Source of the DNA: Defluviicoccus sp. bin129
GTDB lineage: Bacteria; Pseudomonadota; Alphaproteobacteria; MPNO01
NCBI GenBank assembly: GCA_002239065.1
Contig: MPNO01000054.1
Coordinates: 1 to 33,712, forward strand
Direction: 5' to 3'
Length of the DNA stretch: 33,712 bases
In this document: positions 1-7,162 of the stretch, one piece after another
How the letters are laid out: the number at the start of each line of letters is the position of its first letter
Position numbering within the stretch: the first letter of the stretch is position 1
Translations under genes and position numbers: made by a program
Notes under the pieces: model-generated
What the model saw: the letters and a program-made list of their open reading frames with translations, nothing else
What the model was told of the DNA's origin: nothing
Database searches by the model: none

Positions 1-13
1 CGATGGCCTCCGC

Positions 14-77
14 TGTGGATAAGCAGCCCGCCGCCGCCAGACTCGCGACGGTCGCGGCGGCGGGCTACTTACCCACA
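14..77. repeat. Near-perfect 24-bp inverted repeat with DnaA-box-like ends
   Basis: Arm 14-37 pairs with arm 54-77 with two mismatches in 24, around a 16-nt loop. The outer nonamers are TGTGGATAA (14-22), the exact complement of the DnaA-box consensus TTATCCACA, and TTACCCACA (69-77), one mismatch from it. The inner 12 bp are all G/C. It could be a strong transcription terminator for a gene left of the window, or a DnaA-binding site. No T-tract and no AT-rich unwinding region is visible. Confidence 0.6.
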
Positions 78-129
78 GCTACCAACGAAAGCCAGAGCTC
101 CTACACCACGTGTGGGGACACGACCCCGT

Positions 130-144
130 CGTTCCAAAGGAACG
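130..144. repeat. Short palindrome CGTTCC-AAA-GGAACG
   Basis: Two 6-bp arms flank a 3-bp AAA centre, about 190 bp before the MetE-fold gene. The size and symmetry suit a dimeric repressor site, but no partner copy was noticed elsewhere in the window. Confidence 0.3.
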
Positions 145-335
145 CGGGCCGCGGCGGTTCCACTGGCGATCTTTTGCGCAACCTATGCACTATGGGCCTT
201 GCTCATCACCGGCTTGGCTTTCGGCACCAGCCAGATTTAGCCCGGGCGGCGAGGGCGCGCAGATTGCGACGACACGCGCTGGACAGGCCGTGACGGTCCC
301 CGCCACACTCGCGCGGCAAACGGGGAGGGCGAGAG

Positions 336-1385
336 ATGGCCGCAACCGCAGGCGGGCTCGCCGCGCATCTGGTCGGCAGCCTGCCGGTCGACGACGCGGA
401 GACCGCGTTCCGCACGCTGGGCGGGGCGCTCGGCGCGCATCTGCGCTGCCTGCCGGACGGCGAGACCGGGCGGCGCCGGCGCTGGATCAGCTTCATCAAC
501 GACATGCTCCAGGCGCATCCCGATCTGGAAATCGACCCCGACGTGCCGGTCCTCGAGTTCCGCCAGTGGGACGGCAAGCTGGTCTACGCGGTCGAACGCC
601 TGCGCGTGCGCGCGGGCGTGGATGCGGCGGGCCTCGCCTTCGCCACCGGCTATGCCGAGGACGCGATCCGCAACCACGCGGTCTTCGCGCGTCTCGGGGA
701 AGAGGGCGCGGTTCCGCAAGGGGTCAGGTACCAGATCTGCATGGCGACGCCGCTGGCGATCGCCTACAACTTCATCTCGCCCAACGCCTATGACGATTTC
801 CTCGCCCCCTACACCGCCCATCTCCGCGCCGAGTTGGGGCGCATCGCCGACGCCCTGCCGCATGGCGAGATCGCCTGGCAGTGGGATGTCTGTCCCGAGG
901 TGCTGATGTGGGAGGGGTATTACGGGCTGGAGGAGGACCAGCGGGGGCGGATCCTGGGCTCGCTCGGCGAGATCGGCGACATGGTGCCGGAGACCGTCGA
1001 TCTCGGCTACCATCTGTGCTACGGCAGCCCGCAGGACGAGCACATGGTGCAGCCGAAGGATCTCGGGGTCTGTGTCGAGATGGCCAACGGCATCGCGGGC
1101 AGCGTGTCGCGCGCCATCCGGTACATCCACATGCCGGTGCCGCGGGAGCGCGGCGACGAGGCGTTCTTCCGGCCGCTCCAAGACCTCGCTTTGGAGGAGG
1201 GGACGGCGCTCTATCTCGGGTTGGTGCATGAGGGCGACGCGGAAGGCAACGCCAACAAGCTCGCCCAGGCGCGCAAGTTCGCCGCCGTCGCCGGCATCGC
1301 CGCCGAATGCGGCCTCGGGCGCGGCGACCCCGACTCGCTGCCCGACATGATCGAGCAGCACCGCCTGCTGGCCGAGGCGGGCTAA
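336..1385 (+). CDS. MetE-fold (cobalamin-independent methionine synthase/UROD-like) protein
   Basis: This 349-aa protein resembles the stand-alone catalytic barrel of cobalamin-independent methionine synthase. Family-like stretches are GSLP (14-17), CLPDGETG near 38-45, IAWQWD near 179-184 and YHLCYG near 225-230. His226, Cys228, a downstream Glu (Glu235 or Glu299) and Cys325 could form the zinc site that activates thiols in MetE and coenzyme M methyltransferases; this is inferred from motif order. At 349 aa it lacks the duplicated N-terminal barrel of full MetE. GGGAGGG precedes the ATG. It converges on the Tat-protein gene with stop codons overlapping by about 4 nt. In a methylamine region it could move a methyl or related C1 group to a thiol, but substrate and acceptor are unknown. 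Confidence 0.8.
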   Translation: MAATAGGLAAHLVGSLPVDDAETAFRTLGGALGAHLRCLPDGETGRRRRWISFINDMLQAHPDLEIDPDVPVLEFRQWDGKLVYAVERLRVRAGVDAAGLAFATGYAEDAIRNHAVFARLGEEGAVPQGVRYQICMATPLAIAYNFISPNAYDDFLAPYTAHLRAELGRIADALPHGEIAWQWDVCPEVLMWEGYYGLEEDQRGRILGSLGEIGDMVPETVDLGYHLCYGSPQDEHMVQPKDLGVCVEMANGIAGSVSRAIRYIHMPVPRERGDEAFFRPLQDLALEEGTALYLGLVHEGDAEGNANKLAQARKFAAVAGIAAECGLGRGDPDSLPDMIEQHRLLAEAG

Positions 1386-2842
1386 CCAAGCAGCCGCAGC
1401 GCCTCCCGGGCGACCGGGCTCGGCGCCGTTGCGGAGCCCGTGAAATAGGCCATCGAGGCCGACAGGATCCGGTCGCGCCACGCGCCGGGCGCCATCTCCC
1501 GGTAATTCTCCAGGGCGGCCTCGGTGAACTTGTAGTCGTGGGAGTACCGGCCGCTGCGCGCGAGATGCCGGCGCGCGGCGGCGACGAGGCGGTCCGCGGA
1601 GCCGCCGCGTTGCAGATAGTGCAGGGCCTTGCGCGCGGCCGCGGCGGGATCGTGCGGCAGCTCGGAGAATGCGTCGCGCAACGCGGCCGCGCCCTCGCCT
1701 GAGGCGGCGAGAGGCTCCAGCGCCTCGATCCGCAGATCGGCCCGCGTGTCGCCGACGCCGCGCCGGAAGGCGGGCATGAAGGCCGCCGACTGCAACAGCG
1801 CCAGCTGCCGCGTCGAATCGGCCCGCGCGTGGCGGAACACGTAGTGGAACGCGTTGGCGGATGTCTGGGCGTGCACCGGGACCACCCTCGGCCGGGTCAG
1901 CACCAGCTCCGCGGCGGTGGCGAAGATGGCCTCCCAGATCGAGTCGGCGGCGACGCCGTGTCGCAAAAGGTCGATCGCCGCCCGGCCCGCGTCGAGCTCG
2001 GAGACCTCGCGCAGCGTGCGCACCAGCTCATCGCGCGCGGCGTCGTCCCGGCGGCCCTGTCTCCAGCTCTTCGGGATCTCCCGGAGCATCGCCTGGAACG
2101 CCCGCCAGGTCCGGTCGGGAGCCAGGTCGCCGGTGGCGGGGTTCGGGCCGTAGCCGTGATTTTGCAGCGCCGCGGCGAGCGAGCGAAGCACCGGAGGCGC
2201 GTATTCGGGTCCGACGAGCGGCAGCAGGCGGTGCACGTTCTGCACCGCGATCGCCTTGTGGCCGATCGCGCGAAGATCCCGGATGCCGTATCTGAAGAGG
2301 ATCTCGGAGAGCCGCTCCGGGGCGGCCAGCCGGGCGAAATCGAGGATAGCGGGATCGACGGCCTCGAGATCCCAGCGATCCAGCGCGTCGATCAGGTTTT
2401 TTTGCGCCGCCTCCGCCGTCCCGGCCGCCGGGGCAGGCGGCGCACCCATGGTCCAGCCGCTCTGGCGGCGTTCCGCCTCCTGGGCGCGCTTGAAATAGTC
2501 GAGCGCCCAGAACACCGGCAGCCAGCGCTCCTTGCCGCGCAGGTTGAGCGCCGTCAGATGCACCGATTGCAGCGCGAGCACCGTGTGGTACTTGAAGCCG
2601 ACATGGGGGAAGGGCCGGACGCGGCGCGACGTGGCGACGGCGAGCGCGGCCAGGGTCCCGCGGCGGTCGAGACCGTCCCGGATCAGCCCGGCAAGCGCGG
2701 CGGCGACGCGTTCGCGGGGCGTCTCTTCCAAGAGGCGATGCAGGGCGCCCGAATCGGGCAGCGTCCGCGCCAGGCCCGGCCGGCCGCTCAGGCCCAGCGC
2801 GGCCGCGCTGCCGGTCGCGCACAAGAAGCTTCGACGATCCAC
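1382..2842 (-). CDS. Tat-exported protein of unknown function
   Basis: This 486-aa protein opens with a twin-arginine signal (MDRRSFL, then an Ala/Gly/Leu-rich stretch to about residue 26), so export of a folded, perhaps cofactor-loaded, protein is likely. The rest looks all-helical. Histidine-bearing segments are conserved in appearance: HVGFKYH (80-86), GHKAIAVQNVH (193-204) and VHAQTSANAFHYVFRH (323-338). Such spacing suggests a metal or haem site. It loosely recalls questin-oxidase-like helical oxygenases, but I cannot assign the family. It is last in the minus-strand run headed by tmm, 24 bp after the beta-propeller gene, so co-transcription is likely. Confidence 0.75.
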   Translation of the reverse strand: MDRRSFLCATGSAAALGLSGRPGLARTLPDSGALHRLLEETPRERVAAALAGLIRDGLDRRGTLAALAVATSRRVRPFPHVGFKYHTVLALQSVHLTALNLRGKERWLPVFWALDYFKRAQEAERRQSGWTMGAPPAPAAGTAEAAQKNLIDALDRWDLEAVDPAILDFARLAAPERLSEILFRYGIRDLRAIGHKAIAVQNVHRLLPLVGPEYAPPVLRSLAAALQNHGYGPNPATGDLAPDRTWRAFQAMLREIPKSWRQGRRDDAARDELVRTLREVSELDAGRAAIDLLRHGVAADSIWEAIFATAAELVLTRPRVVPVHAQTSANAFHYVFRHARADSTRQLALLQSAAFMPAFRRGVGDTRADLRIEALEPLAASGEGAAALRDAFSELPHDPAAAARKALHYLQRGGSADRLVAAARRHLARSGRYSHDYKFTEAALENYREMAPGAWRDRILSASMAYFTGSATAPSPVAREALRLLG

Positions 2843-2866
2843 GGCGCCCTCTCGCCGGTTCGCGGG

Positions 2867-3922
2867 CTAGAGCCTCCCGCCCAGCTCGGGTGCGCCGGCC
2901 GGGTAGCGGTAGGCGCGAAACACCCGGTTGGCGCGGCCCGCCCCGGCCGGCCCGAAACAGGGGTTGATGTACTCCCACACGATCTCGCCTTCCGGCGTGA
3001 CTTCGAACAGGCGCCCGGTCAGCCCTTCGCAGATCAGCGTGTTGCCGGAGGCGAGCCGCTGCGCGCCTGAGATGTTGGGGCTGAAGAAGTTCCACCGCGG
3101 CGCATCCTCGTAGCGCCACACCTCGTGCTTGCTGCGCGGATCGATCTCGACGACCGCCGAATGGAACACCCCGCGCGGCACGTGGATGCCGTTCGCGAAC
3201 AGGAGGATGTTGCCGTTCTCCAGCATGGTGCAGTCATGCTGCTGACCCCAGCCGTCGTCGCGCATGGACCACGCGACCGCCCTGGTCGGCTTGTCGACGA
3301 TCAGGATCGTGCTGATCCGCCGGAAGCTCAGCATGATATTGCCGTCGGGGAGCTCCTCGCAGGCGTTGCAATGCGCGAATTCGAGCCGCGTGCTCATCGG
3401 GTGGAGCGGGAAGTCCTCCAGCGCGAGGTCGCTATGGGCGTGCCATTCCCAGGCGATTGCGCCGCCCGGCGTCACTTCCTTGAGGAAGTCGCCCCAGATC
3501 GTGCCGCCCTCGTCCTCGCTGCCGGGCTCGGCGCCCCTGACGCGCTCCGCCGCCTCGGCCGGCATGCGCTCCCAGCCGATATAGAGCGTGTTGCCGTTCG
3601 CGAGACGCCGGAAATCGTGATGGTGCGCGTCGTCGACATGGTCCCACAGGAGGTTGCCGTCCCAGTCGAACTCCTTCAGATGCCCGCCCTTGCCGCCCGC
3701 GGGTTGCGGCCCCGATTCGGTCTTGACGCCGCAGAGCAGCCGGCCGCCCGGAAGCAGGTAGCCGTAATCGCCGGGCAACCCGCCGATGTCCCAGCGATGG
3801 ACGATCTCGCCCTCGAGGTCGATCAGCAGCGCCTCTTCGCGCTCCAGCGGGGCGAACAGGGTGTAGCCCGCGGTCGCCCGCGCCTCGTCCAGCGTCGTCA
3901 GCCCGGTCGCGAGGGGGCGCAT
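2867..3922 (-). CDS. Arylsulfotransferase-like (ASST family) beta-propeller protein
   Basis: At 351 aa the protein is built of repeated beta-propeller blades with recurring DGNLLW, ANGNTLYIGW, PDGNIMLSF, ENGNILLFANG and SGNTLICEG strands, as in the bacterial arylsulfotransferase family. Histidines at the inner ends of blades (His100-102, His184, His229) correspond in style to the active-site histidines of AssT. Unlike periplasmic AssT it shows no signal peptide, so it is probably cytosolic, and a role in sulfate transfer is not assured. Related PQQ-like propellers are the main alternative. It lies 15 bp after the VOC gene and 24 bp before the Tat-protein gene. Confidence 0.8.
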   Translation of the reverse strand: MRPLATGLTTLDEARATAGYTLFAPLEREEALLIDLEGEIVHRWDIGGLPGDYGYLLPGGRLLCGVKTESGPQPAGGKGGHLKEFDWDGNLLWDHVDDAHHHDFRRLANGNTLYIGWERMPAEAAERVRGAEPGSEDEGGTIWGDFLKEVTPGGAIAWEWHAHSDLALEDFPLHPMSTRLEFAHCNACEELPDGNIMLSFRRISTILIVDKPTRAVAWSMRDDGWGQQHDCTMLENGNILLFANGIHVPRGVFHSAVVEIDPRSKHEVWRYEDAPRWNFFSPNISGAQRLASGNTLICEGLTGRLFEVTPEGEIVWEYINPCFGPAGAGRANRVFRAYRYPAGAPELGGRL

Positions 3923-3937
3923 GCGAGGCCCGTCGTC

Positions 3938-4504
3938 CTAGGCGGAAAGCGGGCGCAGCAGGTCCGGTTCCGGCTCGCCGGCGTGGAACCGGCGGCAAAT
4001 ATCCGCGAACCCGATATCGACCCCGACCGGGTCCCGGTCGAACGCGCCGGTGGCGAACCAGGAATTCAGCGCCTCGACGGACGGAAAGTTGTCGACCTGG
4101 AGCTCGATGCGGTTGCCGTCGGGGTCGGCGTAGTAGATCGAGGTGGTGGGCCCGTGGTTGATCTCCCACACCGGGTGGATGCCCTCGCCGGCCAGCCTCT
4201 CATAGGTCGCGACCAGCTCGGAAAGGCTCGCATAGGTCCACGCCGCGTGCGCGAAGCCGAGCGCCTTTGCCGGCGCGTCGGGCAGGTCGTCCCGCCTGAT
4301 GATCGCGACCCTGTGGTGCTCCCGGTCGAAGGTGAGAAACGCGTAGCGGTCCCCCTCCATCGTCACGTCGGCGCCGAGCACCGTTCGATACCACGCCGTC
4401 ATCTCGGCGAAGCGGCGGGTATAGAACACCACATGCGCCAGATACGCCGGAGAAACCATCGCGTTGGCCGTCGGGACCCGCGCCGTCATCGTGGCTTGCG
4501 TCAT
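3938..4504 (-). CDS. VOC-family protein, extradiol dioxygenase/glyoxalase type
   Basis: A 188-aa vicinal-oxygen-chelate protein with two beta-alpha-beta-beta-beta modules. His24 (YLAHVVFYT), His86 (GFAHAAW) and Glu134 (GNRIELQVDN) form the 2-His-1-carboxylate metal set of type I extradiol dioxygenases. The YYADPDGNRIELQ stretch is the family hallmark. The start at 4504 follows an AGGAGG site by about 7 nt; the longer frame back to 4612 adds a Pro/Gly-rich leader without a ribosome site. It is the third gene of the tmm run. The substrate is unknown: an aromatic ring-cleaving role or a glyoxalase-like C1-adduct role both remain open. Confidence 0.85.
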   Translation of the reverse strand: MTQATMTARVPTANAMVSPAYLAHVVFYTRRFAEMTAWYRTVLGADVTMEGDRYAFLTFDREHHRVAIIRRDDLPDAPAKALGFAHAAWTYASLSELVATYERLAGEGIHPVWEINHGPTTSIYYADPDGNRIELQVDNFPSVEALNSWFATGAFDRDPVGVDIGFADICRRFHAGEPEPDLLRPLSA

Positions 4505-4630
4505 CTGGATTCCTCCTGCCGGCCCGGGCCGGCGGTTGCGGCCGATGCCGGGCAAGTCGTCGGCAATGCGGATTGCCTGTCCGATGGTACCAACCGCCGC
4601 CGTTCCGGCCAAAGCCGATCGGCGGCCGCG
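4505..4630. other. 126-bp gap inside the tmm-led gene run
   Basis: This is the largest gap between same-strand genes of the run. It contains the AGGAGG ribosome site for the VOC gene and no clear hairpin terminator, so read-through from tmm is plausible, although an internal promoter cannot be excluded. Confidence 0.3.
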
Positions 4631-5365
4631 CTAGAGAAAATCCCGTTCGTGCACGATCGCCGTCAGATAGGCCGCCGCCAGGAACCGGCGGGTGTCGTTC
4701 ATCTCCAGCGGCTGTTCCCGGCGCCAGGCGTCGAGCGCGTCCGGCGCGGGGTTCTCGCCGACGGTCCGGATGCGGGCGTCGTAGAGCGCCATCCGTTGGT
4801 CGTCCGCGGCGGCGTCGGCCCGGCCCGACAGCACCCGCGCGATGTCGGCGACCTGCCCGTCATTGGGCCCGAACGCCCGCTCGCGCCGGGCCAGCGCGGT
4901 CGCGAGCAGGCCGTCGGCCGCTTCGTCCTCGTCCAGGAAGAGTCGGGCGATGGCGAGGTTGAAGCGGGTGAGCGCGGCCGCGCCGTCGAGGAATTCGCGG
5001 TGCCGCGCGCGCCGGACGTCGGCATAGATTTCGACATGGCGCTGTTCCAGGCGCTGGTGAAAGAGCGAGCTGCGGGCGACGGGGGCGACCGCCATGCCCT
5101 GCGTCCATTCGAGCGCCGCATCCCACGACGCAAGCGCCGAGGACAGCGCCCCGGCGGCTCCGTCGTGGTCGCGGTCGATCAGCAGGGCGAGCGCGCCGTT
5201 GTTCTCGCTGGCCGCCCGGCGCGGGTCGCCGGCGGGAAAATCCCGCGCCAGCGCGCCCGCGCGGCGCCACAGATGGACCGCTTCCTCGCGCCGCGCCGCG
5301 CGATAGGCCTCCAGCGCGGCGGCCGAGAGCGCGTCCCACTCCCATTCAGCCGCAAGCCCGCCCAT
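4631..5365 (-). CDS. Helical TPR-like protein of unknown function
   Basis: The likely product is 244 aa and almost wholly helical, with Ala- and Glu/Arg-rich repeats that look like degenerate tetratricopeptide pairs, for example around residues 10-40, 50-85 and 125-165. There is no signal peptide or membrane segment, so a cytosolic scaffold or adaptor is most likely. The frame is open further upstream, but that part overlaps tmm in another frame. The first sensible start, ATG at 5365, lies 20 bp after the tmm stop and has only a weak GGGAG site, which points to translation coupled to tmm. I do not recognise the family; its fixed place next to tmm is the main clue to its job. Confidence 0.7.
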   Translation of the reverse strand: MGGLAAEWEWDALSAAALEAYRAARREEAVHLWRRAGALARDFPAGDPRRAASENNGALALLIDRDHDGAAGALSSALASWDAALEWTQGMAVAPVARSSLFHQRLEQRHVEIYADVRRARHREFLDGAAALTRFNLAIARLFLDEDEAADGLLATALARRERAFGPNDGQVADIARVLSGRADAAADDQRMALYDARIRTVGENPAPDALDAWRREQPLEMNDTRRFLAAAYLTAIVHERDFL

Positions 5366-5385
5366 GGCCGGACTCCCGGGCGCCG

Positions 5386-6729
5386 CTACTCGCCGCGCAG
5401 ATAGGTCTCCATCGAATCGTCCATCGCCTCGACCCAGGGCGTGTGGTGGACCGGCGCGTCGGTACCGGTCATGGCCGAGCGGTGACCCCTGTCGCGGTAG
5501 GTCATGATCCCCTGCTTCTTGGACTTCTTCCACTGGAAGAACGCTTCGTCGGTGCGGTCGACGTCGAAGCTCGGGTAGTCGGTGTCCGCGACCAGCTCCC
5601 GCACATAATCGCCCTGGTAGCTGATCGCGCCGTAATCGTCCTCGAGCGCGTCCTCCCTGGCCTCGCGGTCGGCGGCGTCGGCGGCGCGGGCGTCCCGGTC
5701 GGGCACCGCGATCCGGCCCAGCACGATGTCGCGGACATACCAGGCCTGGGCGTCGAACATGCTGAAGGTGTACCACTGGTCCTGCATGCCGAGATAGAAC
5801 AGCTTCGGGTTGTCGACCCAGACCACGCCCTTGTAGAGGTTCGCCACCGCCAGCCGGTTGGCCGTCTTCAGGCACAGCTCGGGCGCCATGAACGGGAAGT
5901 GGTGGAGATAGCCGGTGCACAGGATGATCGCGTCGACATCGGCGGTCGAGCCGTCCTTGAAGGTGCAGGTGTTTTCCTCGACCTTCTGGAGCAGCGGCAC
6001 CTCCTTCCAGTTGTCCGGCCAGTCATAGCCCATCGCCGCGGTGCGGTGGCTGACGGTGACCGACCGGCAGCCGTACTTCCAGCACTGCGAGCCGATATCC
6101 TCGGCCGAGTAGCTGGTGCCGATGATCAGGATGTCCCGGTCCTTGAATTCGACGGCGTCGCGGAAGTCGTGGGCGTGCATGACCCGGCCGTTGAACCTGT
6201 CCAGCCCGTCGAAATGCGGCACGTTCGGGGTCGAGAAATGGCCGGTCGCGACGATGACGCTGTCGAACTCCTCGCTGTACTCCTGGTCCCTGGCCAGATC
6301 GTGGGCGGTGACCGTGAAGCGGCCGGAGCCGGCGTCGTGGTCGACCCGCCGGACCGCCGTGCGGAAGCGGATCCAGTCGCGCGCGCCCGCCTTCTCCGCC
6401 CGGCCGGCGATGTAGTCGAACAGCACCTCGCGCGGCGGGTAGGAGGCGATCTGCCTGCCGAAATGCTCCTCGAACGAATAGTCGGCGAACTCCAGCCCTT
6501 CCTTGGGGCCGTTCGACCACAGATAGCGGTACATCGAGCAATGGACCGGCTCGCCGTACTCGTCCAGCCCGGTGCGCCAGGTGTAGTTCCACAGACCGCC
6601 CCAATCCGCCTGCTTCTCGTAGCAGACGATCTCCGGGATCGCCGCCCCGCCGGCCCGCGCCGACTGGAACGCCCGCAACTGCGCGAGGCCGCACGGCCCC
6701 GCGCCGATCACCGCAACCCGTTTGTCCAT
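5386..6729 (-). CDS. tmm: Trimethylamine monooxygenase (flavin-containing, Tmm)
   Basis: This 447-aa class B flavin monooxygenase oxidises trimethylamine to TMAO with NADPH and O2. It shows the FAD fingerprint GAGPCG (9-14), the FMO signature F179-x-G181-x3-H185-x3-F189, and the NADPH loop GTSYSAED from Gly204, including Tyr207, the residue known to swing during catalysis in bacterial Tmm. From memory, much of the sequence matches Methylocella silvestris Tmm nearly residue for residue, for example [20 protein letters not shown] and GMQDQW. Length is typical. It heads a five-gene minus-strand run and diverges from the ABC transporter-tdm operon, so TMA oxidation and TMAO use share one control region. 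A four-fold 10-bp repeat lies 82-117 bp upstream. Confidence 0.95.
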   Translation of the reverse strand: MDKRVAVIGAGPCGLAQLRAFQSARAGGAAIPEIVCYEKQADWGGLWNYTWRTGLDEYGEPVHCSMYRYLWSNGPKEGLEFADYSFEEHFGRQIASYPPREVLFDYIAGRAEKAGARDWIRFRTAVRRVDHDAGSGRFTVTAHDLARDQEYSEEFDSVIVATGHFSTPNVPHFDGLDRFNGRVMHAHDFRDAVEFKDRDILIIGTSYSAEDIGSQCWKYGCRSVTVSHRTAAMGYDWPDNWKEVPLLQKVEENTCTFKDGSTADVDAIILCTGYLHHFPFMAPELCLKTANRLAVANLYKGVVWVDNPKLFYLGMQDQWYTFSMFDAQAWYVRDIVLGRIAVPDRDARAADAADREAREDALEDDYGAISYQGDYVRELVADTDYPSFDVDRTDEAFFQWKKSKKQGIMTYRDRGHRSAMTGTDAPVHHTPWVEAMDDSMETYLRGE

Positions 6730-6810
6730 GATCTCGCTCTCTGTTCTGGCCGGCGCTCCGGATCGCTCCGAATCGCCGGCGTGGCCCCGGGACTCCCCCC
6801 GGCAGTTGAA

Positions 6811-6846
6811 TCCAATCTACACCAATCCGCACCACCAAATACCACT
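6811..6846 (-). promoter_or_regulatory. Four-unit 10-bp phased repeat (ATTGGT-like) upstream of tmm
   Basis: On the plus strand the units start at 6811 (TCCAAT), 6821 (ACCAAT), 6831 (ACCACC) and 6841 (ACCACT), with the CCA core in exact 10-bp register. Read towards tmm they are ATTGGA, ATTGGT, GGTGGT and AGTGGT. Ten-bp spacing puts all units on one helix face, as for a regulator binding cooperatively as a row. The array ends about 80 bp before the tmm start codon. Confidence 0.65.
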
Positions 6847-7010
6847 ATAGCCCGATGCAGGATCGATTTCCATCCGTCTTCGGTTCGACGAGGCCCGGCG
6901 CAATCCAGTCGAATGGCAGCAATAACGCAAATTTGTCTTGCATTCAGCCCCCCGTTTGACATGCTGTAGGGGTTCGACGCAATCGCGCCAATTCAGTCGA
7001 TCCGCCGCTC

Positions 7011-7028
7011 AAATTGGTCGAAATTGGT
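7011..7028 (+). promoter_or_regulatory. Two-unit 10-bp phased repeat (AAATTGGT) facing the transporter operon
   Basis: AAATTGGT occurs at 7011-7018 and again at 7021-7028, exactly 10 bp apart and reading in the direction of the transporter genes, about 135 bp before their first ATG. It is the same half-site as in the tmm and gmaS control regions. Confidence 0.65.
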
Positions 7029-7162
7029 TTTAGCTTCGACGGTTCGACCCCCGGTCACGGTTGCGCAAGCCTTTCGGTGTGCCGCCCGGCCGCCGTTTGG
7101 CCCTTCGGAACGCCGCCGGGCAACGGGCATCGGCGGTGGTGAACAATTTCAGGGAGGCAAGC

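Larger units (their letters stand above)
1..335. other. Non-coding stretch upstream of the MetE-fold gene
   Basis: I see no credible gene here. The open frames crossing it are arginine-, alanine- and proline-rich shadows typical of GC-rich DNA and carry no recognisable domain. The stretch holds a long inverted repeat at 14-77 and a small palindrome at 130-144. A purine-rich ribosome site (GGGAGGGCGAGAG) sits just before the ATG at 336. I found no clear promoter. Confidence 0.5.
6730..7162. promoter_or_regulatory. Divergent control region between tmm and the ABC transporter-tdm operon
   Basis: This 433-bp non-coding region is clearly richer in A/T than its surroundings. It contains the phased repeat facing tmm (6811-6846), a second phased pair facing the transporter (7011-7028), three copies of GGTTCGAC (6882, 6971, 7041), and a near-identical pair CAATCCAGTCGA (6901) and CAATTCAGTCGA (6989). 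I could not pick -10/-35 boxes with confidence. The layout is that of a shared, actively regulated promoter pair. Confidence 0.75.

Noticed and set aside
1..335. Replication origin
   Set aside because: Only two DnaA-like boxes, no AT-rich unwinding stretch, and no dnaA, dnaN, parAB or repABC gene in the window.
110..793. 227-aa open frame overlapping the MetE-fold gene
   Set aside because: Arg/Ala/Gly-rich composition, no domain, and it lies in another frame of a well-supported gene; a GC-rich shadow.
3125..5404. 759-aa plus-strand open frame
   Set aside because: It is antisense to the VOC, propeller and TPR-like genes, has no recognisable domain and shows the composition of a complement shadow.
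6914..6929. Possible sigma-54 promoter (TGGCAGC-N4-ACGCA) facing the transporter
   Set aside because: GG/GC spacing is right but four of the other consensus positions are wrong; too weak to call.
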